From contig JAGCBE010000381.1 in assembly GCA_017652345.1 (NCBI GenBank), forward strand, positions 1-12,134: 12,134 bases of DNA, given 5' to 3'. This document shows, in pieces, positions 1 through 6,691 of this stretch; position 1 is the stretch's first letter, and each line of letters opens with the position of its first letter. A program made the position numbers and the translations under genes. The notes under the pieces were generated by a model. The model did no database searches. It saw nothing but the letters and a program-made list of their open reading frames with translations, and was not told where the DNA came from. Source of the stretch: Methanobrevibacter sp. (GTDB lineage: Archaea; Methanobacteriota; Methanobacteria; Methanobacteriales; Methanobacteriaceae).

Positions 1-116
1 ACCAACTGATCATCGTCTGCTACGGCCCGGCCTGTGAGGAGTACGCCGATCGCATCCGGCACATGCTTTTCCTGGACGGTTCCGGCTTTCCGCGGCGGGC
101 TCCCACGGTCCGTCTG
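1..116. other. GC-rich terminal segment, composition unlike the rest of the window
   Basis: This stretch is strongly GC-rich and changes abruptly to AT-rich sequence at about position 117. One + strand frame (from base 3) is open through the whole segment, with G or C at most third codon positions, and stays open until a TGA at 225-227. That looks like a coding fragment from a GC-rich genome and not like the phage. Bases 92-116 recur inverted at the right end (12110-12134). It could be the outer part of a long inverted terminal repeat, or foreign or host DNA joined to the phage end during library preparation or assembly. I do not recognise the encoded fragment. Confidence 0.6.
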
Positions 117-125
117 AAATATTTT
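92..125. repeat. Left inverted terminal repeat (34 bp)
   Basis: Bases 92-125 are the exact reverse complement of 12101-12134. The match stops at 126 inside, and outside it stops only because the window ends, so the repeat may be longer. The inner nine bases (117-125, AAATATTTT) start with AAA, like the short terminal repeats of phi29-group phages, so the natural phage end may be at 117. Inverted ends are what a protein-primed linear genome needs, because the same polymerase and terminal protein start at both ends. Confidence 0.85.
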
Positions 126-130
126 ATATA

Positions 131-246
131 TTATACAGATATGTCAGAGATTTTTTTGCTTGCAGTGGGTGAGCAACTACATATGGCTCACACACACTGG
201 CAAGCTATACAAAAAAAATCCTGCTGACATATATATGGAGGTATAA
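131..246. repeat. Long imperfect inverted repeat (hairpin) near the left end
   Basis: Consecutive complementary blocks pair across an 11-base loop (175-185). They are TTATAC 131-136 with 241-246, ATATGTCAG 139-147 with 224-232, T7 151-157 with the A-run 211-218, GCTTGC 158-163 with 200-205, AGTG 164-167 with 195-198, and GTGAGC 169-174 with 186-191. This makes about 38 paired positions with small bulges. TATAAT occurs at 242-247 on the + strand and at 130-135 on the - strand, reading outward from the hairpin in both directions. It may act in DNA (end recognition, initiation) or as RNA. I see no gene in it. Confidence 0.6.
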
Positions 247-247
247 T
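242..247 (+). promoter_or_regulatory. Possible -10 element (TATAAT) at the left end
   Basis: A perfect TATAAT precedes the GC-rich island at 251-308 and would place a start near 254. No convincing -35 lies 16-18 bp upstream; CTGACA at 224-229 is only 12 bp away. The call is therefore weak and rests mostly on the terminator-like hairpin downstream. Confidence 0.3.
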
Positions 248-268
248 TTTATATTGAGCTACGGGTAA

Positions 269-322
269 GCCCTCGCGGCTAGGGTAGAACCCTATTGAGC
301 CTCTGGGCCATTTTATTTTTTT
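269..322 (+). terminator. Terminator-like hairpin with T-tract, left end
   Basis: Nested stems GCCC 269-272 with GGGC 305-308, GGCT 277-280 with AGCC 298-301, and AGGGT 281-285 with ACCCT 289-293 (loop AGA) are followed by the T-rich tract 311-322. On the + strand this is a good intrinsic terminator, and it would end any transcript entering from the left end. With the possible -10 at 242-247 it could define a short RNA of about 70 nt (254-322). The island is clearly GC-richer than the DNA around it. Confidence 0.55.
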
Positions 323-367
323 AGTTATATTTTTATAACTATTTTTCGTTTGTTATATTTTTATAAC
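323..367. promoter_or_regulatory. Tandem dyad operators upstream of the ATPase promoter
   Basis: Two near-identical palindromes occur: AGTTATA-TTTT-TATAACT at 323-340 and GTTATA-TTTT-TATAAC at 352-367. A shared 19-base core, GTTATATTTTTATAACTAT, is at 324-342 and 352-370. Their centres are 28 bp apart. The second copy overlaps the -35 and spacer of the promoter at 350-378, so a dimeric DNA-binding protein bound there would probably block, or if bound upstream could activate, transcription. No regulator gene is recognisable in the window. Confidence 0.6.
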
Positions 368-378
368 TATGGTATAAT
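350..378 (+). promoter_or_regulatory. Sigma-A type promoter for the packaging ATPase leader
   Basis: TTGTTA (350-355), a 17-bp spacer and a perfect TATAAT (373-378) predict a start near 384-386. The transcript would run through the folded leader at 384-516 and into the packaging ATPase gene. The tandem dyads overlap the -35 and spacer, so the promoter is probably regulated. Confidence 0.75.
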
Positions 379-383
379 ATTGG

Positions 384-516
384 TGGCTGAACGTGGGTCC
401 TCATTTTTCAGCCATTCATAACTCTGGGTGCTACGGCGAGGAGTCGCCAGATATGATTTGTTAATGCCTGAGCAGGCAACTACAATGAGCTGAATTGAGG
501 AACCCCAACAAGCCAA
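384..516 (+). ncRNA. Structured leader RNA; candidate packaging RNA or cis-regulatory element
   Basis: Paper folding gives a three-way-junction RNA of about 133 nt. The long closing helix comprises GGCT 385-388 with 511-514, GGGT-CCTCA 395-403 with TGAGG-A-ACCC 496-505, and TTCAGC-CATT 407-416 with AATG-A-GCTGAA 484-494. Arm 1 is CATA 417-420 with 452-455, TCTGG 423-427 with 447-451, and CGGC 434-437 with GTCG 443-446. Arm 2 is TGCCT 465-469 with 474-478, loop GAGC. UGCU (429-432) in the arm 1 bulge could pair with AGCA (471-474) of arm 2. phi29 pRNA has the same general plan: paired ends and two arms whose loops interact. The position just before the ATPase gene fits either a packaging RNA or a leader controlling that gene. 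No energy calculation or covariation supports it yet. Confidence 0.5.
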
Positions 517-534
517 ATTTTATAGGAGATTAAT

Positions 535-1590
535 ATGGCCCAAATTTATATACCATATACAGAGGCCACTGGAAAATATATAGGCCTAAATCATTTATTA
601 AGTTACTACTCAAAAGGAATCAGGATTTTTATTGTAATTGGCGCAAGAGGATACGGAAAAACTTTTAAATTTAAAAGACTGTGTGTTAAAGATTTTGTGT
701 TTAAAAATGGCCATTTTATTGTTTTAAGGGACACAATTGATGCCTGTGATAAAATATGTGAGCAAGAGGGCCATAAATTTTTTGATGACGTCATGAGTTT
801 TGGAGCGCTAACAAAACACAAGGCTATGATTAAAGGCATTGAGGATAGAACTATTTTAATTGATGATAAACGTGCAGGCGAGGTGATGCCACTGTCTGCA
901 TATTATAAATATAAAGGCAATTACTACGATATTAAAAATTTATTTTTTGATGAGTTTATTGCTGAAAAACAGCAAGCTTATAGAGGCAACCGCGCCAGAC
1001 AGTTTGCAAACACAATTGAGACAACAATCAGGCGCAATCCAAATACGCGTGTTTTAATGACCGCTAACGCGCTAGATAAAGGCAATGATATTCTGGAGTT
1101 ACTTGGATTTAATATTAAAGATTTTGGATATTATATTAATTATGAAAAAAAGGCGATTTTATACTATGCCCCAAACAGTCCAGAATTTGAGGCGGATAAA
1201 CAACAGTCTCTATCTGGAATAATCACAGCTGGCACATTTTTGGATGAATCAATGAATCAAAATAGATTTGAGGATGATGGGATTATATTTGAAAAACGTG
1301 GGCCATGTGACATTTATGGAATCTATCACAATTTTGATAATGAGGCTGTTAGATTATATAAACACAAAACTAAAGATATATATTACGCGTGCAAGGATAT
1401 TAATCCTCACTCTTATGATTACATGAGATATGTTTTTGATTATAATCAAGTTACAGGTAGCAGACATTATGCAGATAAAAATGTTAAAATGTTTTTGCAG
1501 AGGCTTGTAGCCGCAAAAAAAATCCAGTATGAGTCAAAATATATAATGAGTGTCTTTATGTCAATAATCAATAATCGCAAAAAAAATTAA
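535..1590 (+). CDS. DNA packaging ATPase, phi29 gp16-like
   Basis: This is the motor ATPase that pumps the genome into the prohead at the portal vertex. The 351-residue protein has a Walker A motif, GARGYGKT at residues 36-43, matching the GARGxGKS of phi29 gp16. A Walker B segment (residues 135-140, NLFFDE, followed by FIAEK) closely parallels gp16 FDEFIREK. Arg166-Arg167 lie in the region that aligns with the gp16 arginine-finger segment, followed by TANA at 177-180, similar to the gp16 sensor segment. The C-terminal 150 residues are less recognisable. Length is close to gp16 (332 aa). The start has a TAGGAG ribosome binding site at 522-527. It is transcribed alone behind its own promoter and folded leader, and a further promoter lies after it. 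In phi29 this gene is near the end of the late operon; here it is first. Confidence 0.93.
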   Translation: MAQIYIPYTEATGKYIGLNHLLSYYSKGIRIFIVIGARGYGKTFKFKRLCVKDFVFKNGHFIVLRDTIDACDKICEQEGHKFFDDVMSFGALTKHKAMIKGIEDRTILIDDKRAGEVMPLSAYYKYKGNYYDIKNLFFDEFIAEKQQAYRGNRARQFANTIETTIRRNPNTRVLMTANALDKGNDILELLGFNIKDFGYYINYEKKAILYYAPNSPEFEADKQQSLSGIITAGTFLDESMNQNRFEDDGIIFEKRGPCDIYGIYHNFDNEAVRLYKHKTKDIYYACKDINPHSYDYMRYVFDYNQVTGSRHYADKNVKMFLQRLVAAKKIQYESKYIMSVFMSIINNRKKN

Positions 1591-1598
1591 AAAATCGT

Positions 1599-1627
1599 TT
1601 GCAATATTTTTTTAATTGTGATATATT
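1599..1627 (+). promoter_or_regulatory. Sigma-A type promoter for the structural operon
   Basis: TTGCAA (1599-1604), a 17-bp spacer and TATATT (1622-1627) predict a start near 1634. An AT-only imperfect dyad (1585-1595 with 1606-1617) flanks the -35, and may be an operator or a weak terminator for the ATPase transcript. The transcript would begin with the folded RNA at 1634-1790. Confidence 0.6.
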
Positions 1628-1633
1628 ATTTTT

Positions 1634-1790
1634 GGAACTAATGGTGGAGCAACGTCTAAAAACTGTTTTTTGACACCAAATAGGCCTCTTTGATTAATAA
1701 GTCCATAATTAATTTTGCAAAGTTGATTGTGGCCTAATAAATGCAAATTTGAGGCAAATTACAGAGCTCCACCATTAGCTCTGACGTTTA
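1634..1790 (+). ncRNA. Structured leader RNA with possible pseudoknot over the next RBS
   Basis: A perfect 13-bp helix (1638-1650 with 1766-1778) closes a junction with two arms. Arm 1 has TAGGCC 1681-1686 with 1731-1736, then CTTTG 1688-1692 with 1718-1722, and ATTAAT 1693-1698 with 1708-1713. Arm 2 has AATTTG 1746-1751 with 1755-1760. AACGTC (1651-1656), just inside the closing helix, can pair with GACGTT (1783-1788), just outside it, forming a pseudoknot. The overlapping CTAAA 1656-1660 with TTTAG 1787-1791 would reach into the AGGAG ribosome binding site at 1790-1794. This could control translation of the structural operon, or it could be a packaging RNA. It does not match any riboswitch class I know. 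Confidence 0.5.
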
Positions 1791-1800
1791 GGAGTATAAT

Positions 1801-2088
1801 ATGGAGTGGTATGATATAGCTAAAATTGTAGCTCTTTGTATTTCAATAGTCATGACAATTGTCATGACATTTATTGAGTTTAAAAACAAAGCATGGGAGA
1901 TTATTCGCCAAAAAGCTCAGGAGTTTATAGAATATGCTGAGACACTGAATTTAACTGGCGAGCAAAAAAAAGATTTAGTTATATCAAAATTACAAGCTAT
2001 TTCAAAAATGTTTAATGAGAAAAAGCTTGGCACACTAATTGATACTCTGGTAGACTTAACAAAAAAAGTCAATACAAATAAAAAATAG
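1801..2088 (+). CDS. Holin-like small membrane protein
   Basis: This is a 95-residue protein with one clear hydrophobic helix (about residues 6-26), a short basic stretch, and then an amphipathic, mostly helical and charged remainder. One N-terminal membrane span plus a charged helical tail is common in small Firmicutes phage holins. The segment around AETLNLTGEQKKDLVISKLQ (about residues 46-65) loosely resembles the tails of LLH-type holins. If it is a holin, it would time pore formation in the cytoplasmic membrane, but no endolysin is visible. It is the first gene behind the folded leader, with AGGAG at 1790-1794 six bases before the start. The alternative is a virion membrane protein. Function is inferred from shape only. 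Confidence 0.5.
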   Translation: MEWYDIAKIVALCISIVMTIVMTFIEFKNKAWEIIRQKAQEFIEYAETLNLTGEQKKDLVISKLQAISKMFNEKKLGTLIDTLVDLTKKVNTNKK

Positions 2089-2096
2089 GAGGGAAT

Positions 2097-2294
2097 ATGC
2101 CAACAGAAGAAGAAAAAACAACCGAGCAGACACCTCAAGTGGATTACGCTGCAGAGATTAACAAATTAAAGCAAGAGCTTGCTGCTGTTAAAAAAGAGCG
2201 TGATGAGGCCAATGCTAATATACTCTCTGCTACAGTGGAATCAACAAAAAAAGAGAGTTTTAAAGATTATTTAAAAAATTTAATAGGAGAATAA
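2097..2294 (+). CDS. Small acidic coiled-coil protein, possible scaffold
   Basis: This 65-residue protein has an acidic, threonine-rich start (residues 1-15) and a heptad-like stretch, INKLKQELAAVKKERDEA, about residues 21-38, that predicts a coiled coil. It begins nine bases after the previous stop and has a strong AGGAGGG site overlapping that stop. Small coiled-coil proteins upstream of the capsid gene are often assembly scaffolds; phi29 gp7 (98 aa) sits directly before the capsid gene gp8. Here another small gene lies between it and the capsid gene, and the similarity is in character only, so the scaffold role is a guess. Confidence 0.45.
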   Translation: MPTEEEKTTEQTPQVDYAAEINKLKQELAAVKKERDEANANILSATVESTKKESFKDYLKNLIGE

Positions 2295-2298
2295 ACAA

Positions 2299-2643
2299 AT
2301 GTCAAATGTTATTAAGCCAATCGTAGACAAAAAGACTGGCAGGCCAATAACGAATGTGCAAGTTGTTAAAGATGTGTATTATTCCTTGTTGGCGTTGCAA
2401 GAAGGCGAGTCTGCGGTTACTAACAAGGAAAAAGATGAAATGTTTAACACGTTTTACAAAGTAACTAATGGCAGTGAAAACGCCGAGAAAATCCTCAAAT
2501 GGTGCAAATCAATAATTGATTGCGAGGCAGAGCAGGGTTATGATGCCGCGCAAAAATTGTTGTCAAGAACGCTTTTAGGATTGGATTTGCCAGCGCATAC
2601 TCCTGCTGCTAGTGAAAAAAATATAAATAAAAAAAGGAGATAA
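2299..2643 (+). CDS. Hypothetical protein upstream of the capsid gene
   Basis: I do not recognise this 114-residue protein. It looks soluble and mainly helical from about residue 20 to 95, with two cysteines (in KWCKSIIDCEAE) and a basic tail ending KKRR. There is no signal peptide or membrane segment. It starts four bases after the previous stop and ends three bases before the capsid start, so it is tightly coupled in the structural operon and probably acts in capsid assembly. It competes with the 65-residue protein before it for the scaffold role. The basic tail could contact nucleic acid. Confidence 0.7.
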   Translation: MSNVIKPIVDKKTGRPITNVQVVKDVYYSLLALQEGESAVTNKEKDEMFNTFYKVTNGSENAEKILKWCKSIIDCEAEQGYDAAQKLLSRTLLGLDLPAHTPAASEKNINKKRR

Positions 2644-2646
2644 AAT

Positions 2647-3615
2647 ATGCCACCAATTACATTAAATGTCAATACCTTTTTAGGTACATTGACCAATCTG
2701 GTAGCTTATTCACAAGTTGCTGATGTCGCTCAAAGAGGCTCAATCAACCGCCTTGTTGCAAGCTGCCAAAACATCTCAGTGCCAAATGGCGATGGTAAAG
2801 TCATCCGCCATGCAGGATTGCCAGCTGTAAGCAACCTATCAGGCACGAGCTCACTGCTCACAAATACACCTCCAGTGGATACTGGCGAGCAGTACATTCC
2901 TGTTACAGAATACAAAGTTATTGCTATGACAATCAACAACTATCTATTAAGAGGAGCCTTTGTTGATGAAAATCAAATGGCTAACTTTATAGCTTATTTG
3001 ATGAAAACAATGGAGGTTGCAAAAGAGGCTTATATTTATAAGGCGCTAGTTGCTAATATTGATGCTTATGCTCCAACACAAGCAACTCAGACTGTTACTG
3101 TAAATCTAATTGATATGACTGGCCTAGTGGACCCTGCACAAATGCAACAGGCCAACACATACAACACAAATGCAATTGTTAAAGCTATGATTAAAGTGCT
3201 CAAAGAGATGGGCGCTCCAACAGATGACTTTAATGATTTAGGTGTTGAGGAGATTATTGACAATGAATCTCTAAAACTAATAATCAATTCAAGATTTGAT
3301 GTTGATATGCTAACAGATACATTTGCAACTCTATTTAACTCTGGCAAGCTATCTGAGGCTCAGAGATGGAGTGAGACAATTGATATCCCTGAGGGCCAAC
3401 TCACTACAAATCCAACTACCACAATCGGCTGGCTTTGCGACAGAGAAAAATTCCAGTTTGGATATTTTTATCAGGTTGCAACAAGCTTTTTTGATGGGTC
3501 AACACTGGACCAGAGAAATTGGCTGCATTTTGCTTACTATCTAGATAGTGTTGATGTATTGCCTTGTGTTAAATTTATTGCCGATTACACAATTACACCT
3601 GCAGCTTTGCAATAA
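2647..3615 (+). CDS. Major capsid protein, phi29 gp8-like (HK97 fold expected)
   Basis: This 322-residue protein would form the head shell. Its C-terminal half resembles phi29 gp8: the segment DVDMLTDTFATLFN (about residues 219-232), then a GWLCDREKFQFGY stretch, then a WLHFAYYLDSVDVLP stretch, follow gp8 VDVLAKAFN, VLVDKDWFMVYDN and LYWNYYYHVWQ in the same order. It ends about where the gp8 shell domain ends, so the extra immunoglobulin-like domain at the C-terminus of gp8 (448 aa) is absent. It has no lysine- or cysteine-rich decoration and a good AGGAGA site before the start. Codon use is a little less AT-rich than its neighbours, as is common for highly expressed genes. It is preceded by two small genes and followed by the tail gene. 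Confidence 0.88.
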   Translation: MPPITLNVNTFLGTLTNLVAYSQVADVAQRGSINRLVASCQNISVPNGDGKVIRHAGLPAVSNLSGTSSLLTNTPPVDTGEQYIPVTEYKVIAMTINNYLLRGAFVDENQMANFIAYLMKTMEVAKEAYIYKALVANIDAYAPTQATQTVTVNLIDMTGLVDPAQMQQANTYNTNAIVKAMIKVLKEMGAPTDDFNDLGVEEIIDNESLKLIINSRFDVDMLTDTFATLFNSGKLSEAQRWSETIDIPEGQLTTNPTTTIGWLCDREKFQFGYFYQVATSFFDGSTLDQRNWLHFAYYLDSVDVLPCVKFIADYTITPAALQ

Positions 3616-3632
3616 TTAAATGGAGAATAAAT

Positions 3633-5645
3633 ATGAACAATTATCAAATCGCATTGACACATGTCAATTTCTCACGCGAGTATGAAAACGTATTACGGTT
3701 TGATACGCGTTCGGACCAGAGAGCGTATTTTAATCTAAATACGCTCTTTATTGGTGCCAAAAATGTAAATTTTAATGTTACAAATCTATTTAAAACTCAA
3801 TTAATCTATAAATTTGACAGTGCTCAAAATTTAACTGAGTTATTAAACGCCAACTATGCAATTGTTAAGGATTTAGAGCATGATTTTTATTATTTTTATT
3901 GGATAAACAATAATAGACAAGATGCAGGTATTCAATTAATATTAGATTGCGAGCTGGATATTTTTCAGACATATTATATTAATTTGGAGTTTAATCCTTG
4001 TAAAATTTTAAAAGCGCATTTAAACAGATGGATTGATAGTTCAGATCCATTAAAGGTTAAGTTTAATGGAAATGTTGATTCAAAACTGTTTGAAAAAGAT
4101 TATGTAGATTTACCAAAACGGTTAATTAAAAGAACTAAATTAAATTTACATCCTGACTTAACATCAAACTCAAAATTAAATAAATGGTTAGATGAAAATG
4201 TTGAATATTGGCAGTATTTATATGTATCAAATGGAAACTGGAATTTTTATAATAATAATTTGAATAGCACAACAGTTGATGTCAAGCCGATTTATTATGG
4301 AAACAAAAACACTCTTTTTGTTCAAAACGATGGAAACAGTTTAAATGGAGATGTTTCAGTTTTTGCTGTGCCAGTTTATAAAAAAGATGCAACAGGCCAG
4401 ATAATGCATTATAACACTTATACAGACGGTGGTGGAATTGTCCACGATCTCTCATATCGATTTAATCCAGAGGCTATTGACAATTTAAGAATTTATAATA
4501 ACGATGCATCTAAATTTTTTGCAGTAAAGGCGTCAATCACACCTCCATTTGAAATAACATCTTATACCGAAAATACGGATTATGAAATCGTATCAAATAA
4601 TTTAAGGATTAAAGGTTCATTATTATATCCAAATAAACTTGGTTCTGTGGATTTTTATGGAACCGCTCCAGAGAATTTAGATTCAACTTTGCAAACTGGA
4701 ATTTTTATTGTCAGAATTCAAAAATTTACAAATTTTGAAATTAATTATACATTAGATGATGATTTTGAATTTTTAAAAAGTTCAATAATAAGCGGCACAG
4801 AAGATAAAAAATACAATCCTAAATTATTAAGTGCAGATTTTAAAACTTTAACATTGAAATCTGGATCTATGTCATTTGATTATGATATTCAAAAATTGAA
4901 CTCTAAAAATATAAAATTAAAATATTTTGAGGCTTTAACACCAGATGTGACAAGAGGTTATTTAAGGATTGACACAACTGGTATTTACATAGCAGAATGC
5001 GCAGACAATTTTACAGGATTGGTTTTCTCTGCTGAAAACAGCATGACTTTAGCCAATGGGCAATTAGCTCAAATGTTAGCTAACAATAAAAACTATTATT
5101 TACAAGCAGGTCTTAGTGTTGGACAAAGATTTATTAATAATATGCTGGGTGTGGGAACCTCTGCATCAATTCAAGCTGTTGCAACAAATCCTCATCCTGC
5201 TACTGTTGGTTTGCAAGGCGCGGGCGCAGTAATCGGAGCAGGATTTGATATAACTAATCAACTACTCACTATTGATAATATGCGTAGCGCTCCAGATATA
5301 ATTAAAAACTCAAATGGAAATGCTGTATTTAATGCAGCCATTAATCAATTTGGATTATATATTGAAGAATACTCAGCTTTAAATAACGAGTTAAATATGG
5401 CAAATGATTCAATGTTATTGACAGGTTATTCTGTAAATTTATTAGGCAAGATTAAAGATTTCGATAACATAAGGGCAAGATATAATTTTATACAAGCAGA
5501 GATCGCAGAAATTAATGGAGACATCTCAGAGGTTATTCATGATAAATTCAGAGAGATTTTTAGAAAGGGAGTAAGATTCTGGAATGCAAATGACGACCAT
5601 TTGTTTGAATATAGTCAAAGTAATTATGAAAGGAGTTTAACATAA
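3633..5645 (+). CDS. Tail knob / distal tail tube protein, phi29 gp9-like
   Basis: This 670-residue protein would form the distal tail and help DNA cross the host membrane. The N-terminus (about residues 7-34, THVNFSREYENV onward) parallels phi29 gp9 ADVPFSNDYKNT. A segment around residues 103-128 (LDCELDIFQTYYINLEF) matches gp9 VHFEIDVLQTWMFDIKF. The C-terminus (GDISEVIHDKFREIFRKGVRFW, near residues 630-652) matches gp9 GDINNNDLQEIRTIFDNGITLW. A Gly/Ala-rich hydrophobic stretch, about residues 505-545, lies where gp9 has its membrane-inserting loops. It is somewhat longer than gp9 (599 aa). Its stop codon overlaps the connector start by one base (TAATG), suggesting coupled translation. No peptidase or glycosidase motif is visible. 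Confidence 0.9.
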   Translation: MNNYQIALTHVNFSREYENVLRFDTRSDQRAYFNLNTLFIGAKNVNFNVTNLFKTQLIYKFDSAQNLTELLNANYAIVKDLEHDFYYFYWINNNRQDAGIQLILDCELDIFQTYYINLEFNPCKILKAHLNRWIDSSDPLKVKFNGNVDSKLFEKDYVDLPKRLIKRTKLNLHPDLTSNSKLNKWLDENVEYWQYLYVSNGNWNFYNNNLNSTTVDVKPIYYGNKNTLFVQNDGNSLNGDVSVFAVPVYKKDATGQIMHYNTYTDGGGIVHDLSYRFNPEAIDNLRIYNNDASKFFAVKASITPPFEITSYTENTDYEIVSNNLRIKGSLLYPNKLGSVDFYGTAPENLDSTLQTGIFIVRIQKFTNFEINYTLDDDFEFLKSSIISGTEDKKYNPKLLSADFKTLTLKSGSMSFDYDIQKLNSKNIKLKYFEALTPDVTRGYLRIDTTGIYIAECADNFTGLVFSAENSMTLANGQLAQMLANNKNYYLQAGLSVGQRFINNMLGVGTSASIQAVATNPHPATVGLQGAGAVIGAGFDITNQLLTIDNMRSAPDIIKNSNGNAVFNAAINQFGLYIEEYSALNNELNMANDSMLLTGYSVNLLGKIKDFDNIRARYNFIQAEIAEINGDISEVIHDKFREIFRKGVRFWNANDDHLFEYSQSNYERSLT

Positions 5646-6691
5646 TGGGGATTTTTAGTAAAAAAAAGCTGCTGTATCAACAAAAACAAGTTGAGGATAT
5701 TATTGCCCAAAAAATAGCCTCTTTGAGCAATTTTACAATGAACGTAAACACCATTGAGGATATGGGCATTGAATATATTAACACGATTAAAGATTTGGAT
5801 ATGCAGCAAAATTGCAACAGATATAAATGGATAGGATTGCCAGACTATTTAACAAGCTGGCAGATTGAGAGTATGCTTTATAATCGCGGCTCACTATGTG
5901 GATATTTTAATGGCGGAGTTTTATATATTTTGCCATTTGCACAGCGCAAAGGGGTAAATGCTTATGGATTGCCTAATGCTGTTCAACCTGTGACATATAA
6001 TGGAGCGGATGCTGGCCAGTTTAAAGATTTTGGAAAGGAGCTTATTGTAAATAACTCAGGAAAGCCAAATTCACAGGCTGGCGCAGCAATTTTATATGAC
6101 CGTATACCATTTAGCAATCAGGGCGGAATAGTGTCAAGAATGGCCCTAAATGACAGTCTAGTGAGATATCAGGCGGATTTATTAGCCAGAATTAAGATAA
6201 ACATTCAAAATGCAAACAAAAAAATTGTTTTTTGGGCTGAAAACGAAAAGCAAGCACAAGCTTTGCGCACAGATTTAACTCAAATGTATGGCACAGCGGA
6301 CCCTTATGTCATTCTTATAAAAGGTACTGAGATGGGTGAAAATGCGCCATTCCAGACAGATATTGAGTTAGAAACGCAAGAGCTTTTTGAGGCTTGGCAG
6401 AGCTTAAATTCAATCAGATGCATGGTGTCTGGCGTAGCCAATGGCGGAGCTTTTGAGAAAAAAGAGCGCCAGATAACTGGGGAGCTTATGGGTGATGAGG
6501 TGCAGACAGATATAGTATTAGATGCTGGGCTGCAGATGCGCAAGCTGTTTTTAAATCAAATGAGAGTTATTTATCCAGAATATGCAGACATTTTAAATAA
6601 AATCAGAGTTGAAATTAATGAGAAATCTCTATCATATGAGGAGAGAGATACAGAAATAGAATCTAAAAAAGAGGAGGATGATGAGGAATGA
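5645..6691 (+). CDS. Portal / upper collar connector protein, phi29 gp10-like
   Basis: This 348-residue protein would form the dodecameric portal through which the ATPase drives DNA. The clearest signature is GAFEKKERQITGELMGDE (about residues 263-280), matching phi29 gp10 ANLEKKERMVTDEVSSND. The N-terminal region (YKWIGLPDYLTSWQIESMLYNRG, about residues 60-82) matches the gp10 segment around [21 protein letters not shown]. Length is close to gp10 (309 aa), with a longer, very acidic C-terminal tail. The order tail (gp9), connector (gp10), collar (gp11) is the phi29 order. The start has an AAAGGAG site inside the end of the tail gene, and the stop overlaps the next start by four bases (ATGA). 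Confidence 0.9.
   Translation: MGIFSKKKLLYQQKQVEDIIAQKIASLSNFTMNVNTIEDMGIEYINTIKDLDMQQNCNRYKWIGLPDYLTSWQIESMLYNRGSLCGYFNGGVLYILPFAQRKGVNAYGLPNAVQPVTYNGADAGQFKDFGKELIVNNSGKPNSQAGAAILYDRIPFSNQGGIVSRMALNDSLVRYQADLLARIKINIQNANKKIVFWAENEKQAQALRTDLTQMYGTADPYVILIKGTEMGENAPFQTDIELETQELFEAWQSLNSIRCMVSGVANGGAFEKKERQITGELMGDEVQTDIVLDAGLQMRKLFLNQMRVIYPEYADILNKIRVEINEKSLSYEERDTEIESKKEEDDEE

Noticed and set aside
1..116. Annotating the GC-rich open frame as a partial gene
   Set aside because: It has no recognisable domain, no start in the window and may be foreign to the phage, so it is recorded only as a compositionally distinct segment.
141..227. Short open frame of 28 codons starting ATG at 141
   Set aside because: It has no ribosome binding site and lies entirely inside the two arms of the long inverted repeat, which explains the sequence better.
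251..310. Possible tRNA: compact GC-rich fold of about tRNA size ending in CCA
   Set aside because: There is no seven-base acceptor stem, no T-loop GTTCRA with proper stem and no anticodon arm on either strand. The nested stems followed by a T-tract fit a terminator better.
384..516. Known riboswitch, T-box or group I intron
   Set aside because: I see no T-box sequence, no conserved riboswitch core I know, and no group I P7/P3 elements. The length and three-way junction fit better with a leader or packaging RNA.
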